A stretch of DNA of 64,000 nt from Mesostigma viride (lineage: Eukaryota; Streptophyta; Mesostigmatophyceae; Mesostigmatales; Mesostigmataceae). The stretch lies in the NCBI GenBank assembly GCA_009746045.1, contig RPFO01000165.1, positions 1,536,046-1,600,045 on the forward strand, given 5' to 3'. Below are positions 59,408-64,000 of the stretch, in pieces (positions within the stretch are counted from its first letter, which is position 1; every line of letters begins with the position of its first letter). Under the pieces are notes generated by a model, which saw only the letters and a list, made by a program, of their open reading frames with translations, had not been told where the DNA came from and made no database searches. Both the position numbers and the translations under genes were made by a program.

Positions 59408-61297
59408 TTCATGTCCCACGTAGCTCCCACAAAAACCAGCATCTTCATTAAAACAATAACGCCGTTCAAGGCCCTTCATGAAGTACGTTGCCCTAGAGGC
59501 AACCAAGACACGGGTGGGTGGGTGGGGAGCAAAGAAAGAGGCCGACAAAACCAGCCAGAGCGGCTTTTAGTCGCAAAACCTCCCTTATCCCTAGCTAACT
59601 GACGTCATTAAACCCTTATGTTTAGTGGATGCTAGTAAGACGCTAACCGTACAGACCGGGGGTAGAATATCCCGAATCTGCACGGCTAGTATTAAATAAT
59701 GCGTAGGTTGTTCTTTTCAGGGGCACTGCACCTCACGCCCCGTTCCGCCCGGGTATAATCAACCCAAGCGCGGAACGCACATTTTATTTAATTCATTTTT
59801 CAACCATGCACTATATTGCATCTACTAATCACAAAAGCTCTAGCCAAACAGCTACGAGTAAACACTACGACCTATAAGCCGCTCATCCAGCGGCCTCTTG
59901 TTCCCGCATTCACGTATAGAAGAAACTCCGTTCAAAGAACCCCGATTCATGTCCCACGTAGCTCCCACAAAAACCAGCATCTTCATTAAAACAATAAGTG
60001 GAAGCATACATGTGACACTAATTGACATGCCCGGAGGCACGCCGTTCAAGGCCCTTCATGAAGTACGTTGCCCAATCACCCCCGCCCTGGCTTTCCCTTG
60101 AAGCCGCACTCCACCTTGCTCGTTGTCACAAGTGACCGGGAGGCGTGTGCCCGGCGGCTGTGGATGCATGGCCAGGCCCAAAAAGGCCCAGCGCATTTGC
60201 ACTGCGATTGCGCACGGCCAGCCTATCATGACCCCTCTCGGGGCCCCGAGTCGGTACCGCTATGGCCGTCTCCCCATAGACCCGGGGTGCTTCGAGAAAA
60301 AACGTGGACCTAGCCCAGGCCCCGCCAGCCCGGATGCCCGAGGCCACAGCCCCAGGCACCTGGCTGAACGAGAGTCCGTTCAGCCAAGACCGCATTCCCC
60401 CCCGAGGTTTCTATGCGTGGGGAAAAAATTTCTAGCTTAGGCGCTTTTCCCATCGCCGTCCCCAGCCCCAACCACCCCCCCTCGGCGGAAGGCAATTGCA
60501 AAGTTTGCTGGCCAGCAGCAATTTCCGAAGAAAAAGCCGCAGGCCGCGGACCGAGACACGGGTCGCCAGTGCCAGCCATCCGGCTCCAACCCGGGGTGCA
60601 AGCATCCCCAGGTACGGAGCACCAGCTCGCGCACTGGGCCGACCAAGCGACAGTTGAGCACCTGTCACGGCATCCGGCCCACCAAAGACCCCAAGCTGGG
60701 GAAAAGGTGCGGACCGGAGGTAATCATTTTCTTTTCTTTTAGTTAACCGAGCGAGGAACTACGCCTGGCCGGTTAACAACTGGAAGTCTCACCACTGGCC
60801 AAGTGGCCAGTGCAACCAGTGCTTTTGGGATTTTGCTCCGCAGCACCCATAGCTGCGGCTGCCGCCGCAACGACAACGAGCAAAGAAAGAGGCCGACAAA
60901 ACCAGCCAGAGCGGCTTTTAGTCGCAAAACCTCCCTTATCCCTAGCTAACTGACGTCATTAAACCCTTATGTTTAGTGGATGCTAGTAAGACGCTAACCG
61001 TACAGACCGGGGGTAGAATATCCCGAATCTGCACGGCTAGTATTAAATAATGCGTAGGTTGTTCTTTTCAGGGGCACTGCACCTCACGCCCCGTTCCGCC
61101 CGGGTATAATCAACCCAAGCGCGGAACGCACATTTTATTTAATTCATTTTTCAACCATGCACTATATTGCATCTACTAATCACAAAAGCTCTAGCCAAAC
61201 AGCTACGAGTAAACACTACGACCTATAAGCCGCTCATCCAGCGGCCTCTTGTTCCCGCATTCACGTATAGAAGAAACTCCGTTCAAAGAACCCCGAA
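59408..61297. mobile_element. RPT copy 2, composite non-coding repeat
   Basis: Same A-B / A-C-B arrangement as at 18255-20210: A-B at 59410-59940, with a 41-base deletion in A at about 59459, and A-C-B at 59947-61297. C (60072-60880) lacks about 30 bases present in copy 1. The flanks differ from copy 1 (AACCTGGTTT on the left, AATAGATTAAAG on the right). It borders the 3' region of Cop6, as copy 1 does for Cop2. Confidence 0.7.
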
Positions 61298-62020
61298 TAG
61301 ATTAAAGTTAGGTCTTCACTTAGTCAGAGGAGTTTGGATAGAGGAGTCCATGAACGTACTATTGTGAGTTCCTGGTCATCCAGTTATCACAGGCGCCCGT
61401 TCATATGGCGCCCGCCACAGAGCCTCCTTTATCTTTTAAATCCTTCCAAAGACTGAGAGAGCCCTGACAAATGTTAGCCAACACATGGGGAGCCCATGTC
61501 CTCACTGAGGGATAAACTCAGGATTCACACATGCCAGGCTGAGGTCAGCTGGGGAATCGAACCCCACCCCATATCCTCCAGGTTTGGATCAGCTCCTGGA
61601 ACTGAGCATCACAAACAACAAGACATGACGATAACAAGATTATGTTTTATTATAAAGAAGTATAACCCATAGTGAGGCCCCTGGCAACCACGTCCAACAT
61701 GGTCACACAACCAGGGATTTTATTAGCATGCAACAGGTTGGTTACAGAGAATATATACAAATGTACAGCAACCTGTTAGAGCCAACACTTGGGCTGCCCT
61801 TGCAGGGTCCATTCCATGAAGACCCAAGGCCCATTACAAAGTCCTTAAGACTCTTCTGCAGCTCCATGACAGAGCCAGGCGAAATTCTCAGCCAGGGGAG
61901 TGACTCCACCCTGACCCCTGTCCAGCAGAGTGTGTCTGAACTCTGAAGGACCTGCTGTCAGCCACCACGTGGCTGCCCAGCCCACTGGGATGCCTCCCAC
62001 CTAGAGCAAGGCTGTTTGGT
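61298..62020 (-). other. Cop6 3' UTR
   Basis: Non-coding. Contains the doubled GGCGCCCG motif (61393-61420) and a T-arm/B-box-like GGGGAATCGAACCCC (61552-61566), both also in the Cop2 3' UTR. The LTR itself is not identified. Confidence 0.5.
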
Positions 62021-64000
62021 CTACTCTGGCCCTCCCCCCTTGGAGGCCATGAGCCCACGAAGCAAAGGGTATTGCAGCTCAGCCTTCTCCTCCAGCTTGG
62101 TGAGAGCATCTGCAGGGTTGTCCACGCCAGCCACATGTTCAATGTTAGCTAAGCAAGACATTTCCTTGAGCAACAAATAATCAAGGTCCCTGCTCCTGGC
62201 CAGCTGCCTGTGCACAAACTGCACCATGCCCATGCTGTCAGTTCTTACCAGTGTGTGCATCTGCAACCGACAGGAAGCCACTTGACATAGCTGGTAAAAT
62301 AGCTCCCTCAAGTAAAGAGCAGTATGAAGCCCTTCACAGATTGCCCTGCACTCAGCAATGTCACTGCTGGGAGTTACCCTGTTTTGCAACCGACTGTACC
62401 AGCAGACCAGAGAGGACTGTTCCTGCACCAGGGATATTAATGCTGCTGCACGGCCCCTGACCTCTGTGACCTTCCTACTATCCATAGAACTGTCCACATA
62501 GAGCATCATGTCAAAAGGCCTGTACAAATCCAAAGGACCCAGCATGAGAGGGGGAGACATGCGAACAGCCTCTACCACTCTCTCAGCACCCACCTCAACC
62601 AGTTGGGAATCGGTCAACCGACTCAGTACCAACAGGTCAGGAGCACAAATGCTGGCCAGCCATGCCAACATACCTCGTATTGTTGCACATCTGGCCTGGG
62701 TGATGGGCTCCTGCAAGGCATCTATGATCTGCTGAGGATAATCCTTACCACCCTCCAGCTGGATGGACCATGTACCCTGCTGATGGACCAAGGTCGCCTG
62801 CATTCCACAAAACACCATGGGCTCATTCTCAACCATGTACTGGATCTTACCCAGTTCAAACCGTTTCTGGATCCTGGCCAGAGTCAACTCTTGCCAAGTG
62901 GGATGGCCCAGGAGATGCAGATCATCACCATGCAGGGAGGCAAACGCTGGCAGCCCCTCATAGCTACCCTGAAACAGACAAGGATCAACTGGAGAGACTG
63001 AGAGACCACAGACAGACCTGAGGTACTTCTCCAAGCTCTTCCTCCAGATGATGGGACTCGATCTAAGGCCTTCCACGCCTTTGAGAATCCTCAAATACCT
63101 CGTCTTCAGCTCTGCCCTCCACACTGCAGGCACCTTAACAAAGAAAGGGGGTATTGTGCGCCAAGTATCCTGTGCTTCCTGCTGATCACCCTTAAGAAAA
63201 GCCCTCTTGAAATCTACCAACACAGAGCTATAGGGTATCCCCTTCTGCAGAAAAGACAAGTAAATGCACAACAAAATCCTCCATGTATCATGCAGCATCC
63301 CTGGTGTGTAAAGCTCCTCATCTGCTAACTGTCCAGTGCCATGGTACTCAGTCACAACTGGTCTAACATGTGGCACCTGCACGCCATCTACCTCCTTGAG
63401 CTTGAGGACAAACATCAACCTGAGCAGCTGGTGATCCTCAGGGAGGACATCCACAGGCTCTGCACAGTTGGCAACTATCCACTCATGCCCAGAAGCAACA
63501 AAGCCAAGAGTCCATGCCTTAGCCATCTTGGGGCTTTGCATCATCTCCACTAGCTTGCGCCAAGGTACAGGACTCGTTCCTGGGATCTGGTACCTCTGCA
63601 CACCCAACTCACGTGGGTCAAACGTAGTAGGGAGGATCAGCAGGTCCCCAGCAATGGGCTCCTTTGTATCAGGACCCTCTGCCTCTAGACCCCTCACAGC
63701 CCTTACAGCCACACTAAGACCCTGGGAGTAGCGATATCTCTGCAAGGGAAGGCGGCCCTGCCCTTCTAATGCTAGCTCCTCAGAGGATATCCTCACCCCT
63801 GGTAAGCACAAGAAGTTCTGACCTAGAATGGCAGGCCCCTGATACCCTTCAACCACACTGAACGTGGTGGGCACCCCCAGGATAGGCACACTCACTTCTC
63901 CCAAGATCTTCATGGACACATTCCCAGAGAAATCAGACACAGCTAGGCAGCTAGGGGATGACCACTGCAAGCCTGCAGCATCCTCTACCCTTAGAATGGA
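62021..64000 (-). CDS. Cop6 pol: protease-like end, reverse transcriptase, RNase H (partial at window edge)
   Basis: A frame of at least 649 residues, open at the right edge of the window. The retropepsin-like end (VSDFSGNVSMKILGEVSVPI ... AILGQNFLC) is at about 8-57. RT: HVRPVVTEY (about 198), VLVDFKRAFLKGD (about 247), GLRSSPIIW (about 292), SLHGDDLHLLG (about 344). RNase H: YVDSSMDSRK (about 488), AECRAICEG (about 538), RTDSMGMVQF (about 577), NPADALTKLE (about 622). It ends SKGGGPE before the stop at 62021. It is the longest unbroken protease-like to RNase H frame here, so Cop6 may be the most recently active family. The protease-like end lies directly before RT, as in Cop2. Confidence 0.9.
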   Translation of the reverse strand, partial: SILRVEDAAGLQWSSPSCLAVSDFSGNVSMKILGEVSVPILGVPTTFSVVEGYQGPAILGQNFLCLPGVRISSEELALEGQGRLPLQRYRYSQGLSVAVRAVRGLEAEGPDTKEPIAGDLLILPTTFDPRELGVQRYQIPGTSPVPWRKLVEMMQSPKMAKAWTLGFVASGHEWIVANCAEPVDVLPEDHQLLRLMFVLKLKEVDGVQVPHVRPVVTEYHGTGQLADEELYTPGMLHDTWRILLCIYLSFLQKGIPYSSVLVDFKRAFLKGDQQEAQDTWRTIPPFFVKVPAVWRAELKTRYLRILKGVEGLRSSPIIWRKSLEKYLRSVCGLSVSPVDPCLFQGSYEGLPAFASLHGDDLHLLGHPTWQELTLARIQKRFELGKIQYMVENEPMVFCGMQATLVHQQGTWSIQLEGGKDYPQQIIDALQEPITQARCATIRGMLAWLASICAPDLLVLSRLTDSQLVEVGAERVVEAVRMSPPLMLGPLDLYRPFDMMLYVDSSMDSRKVTEVRGRAAALISLVQEQSSLVCWYSRLQNRVTPSSDIAECRAICEGLHTALYLRELFYQLCQVASCRLQMHTLVRTDSMGMVQFVHRQLARSRDLDYLLLKEMSCLANIEHVAGVDNPADALTKLEEKAELQYPLLRGLMASKGGGPE

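Overview
The window looks like repeat-dense nuclear DNA of a eukaryote, and nearly all of it is retrotransposon. I see no bacterial operons, no CRISPR array, no rRNA and no convincing intact host gene. The lineage cannot be fixed from the sequence. A microbial eukaryote such as an alga is my guess, from the GC-rich endonuclease-type LINEs next to many copia-like families with asparagine-rich gag proteins.

Layout, with working names. 1-5657: right part of a copia-like LTR element, Cop1-L (+), inserted in RLE-A copy 1 (5658-9759, -). RLE-A is a site-specific-type non-LTR element with a restriction-like endonuclease. 9760-16882: a head-to-tail chain of 5'-truncated RLE-A and RLE-B pieces joined at (TA)n tails. 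The last RLE-B copy carries a palindromic mini-LTR array (13351-14569) and a solo LTR (15470-15906). 16906-35241: one large LTR element, Cop2 (-), with a 5-bp target duplication. It is split by element Cop3 (+, 20733-29247) and by a composite non-coding repeat, RPT (18255-20210). 35242-36866: a short stretch with a TATA box, a small broken gene and a gag pseudogene. 36867-56094: Cop4 (-), split by Cop1-R (+, 39054-53858), which is itself split by full-length RLE-A copy 2 (-, 41713-47989). 56095-58141: hairpin repeats and an RT-RNase H remnant, Cop5 (+). 59408-61297: second RPT copy. 61298-64000: Cop6 (-), cut by the window edge.

Three things stand out. First, wherever the order can be read, the copia-like elements are arranged gag, integrase, protease-like, RT, RNase H, with the protease-like domain after integrase. 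They also share an HGDD polymerase motif, DTx(A/S) protease-like motifs and LTRs ending AGTT...AACT with 5-bp duplications. Second, the RLE-A LINE encodes a PHD finger and a RING-H2 finger upstream of its zinc fingers, RT and endonuclease, and has 170-bp 5' monomers that look like tandem promoters. Third, an insertion made of four near-perfect palindromes of about 206 bp, separated by spacers with a tRNA-like 3' half, behaves as a single LTR-type insertion.

Most coding regions carry one-base frameshifts, often in homopolymers. Some are shared by separate copies, so they are either inherited lesions or systematic base-calling errors.
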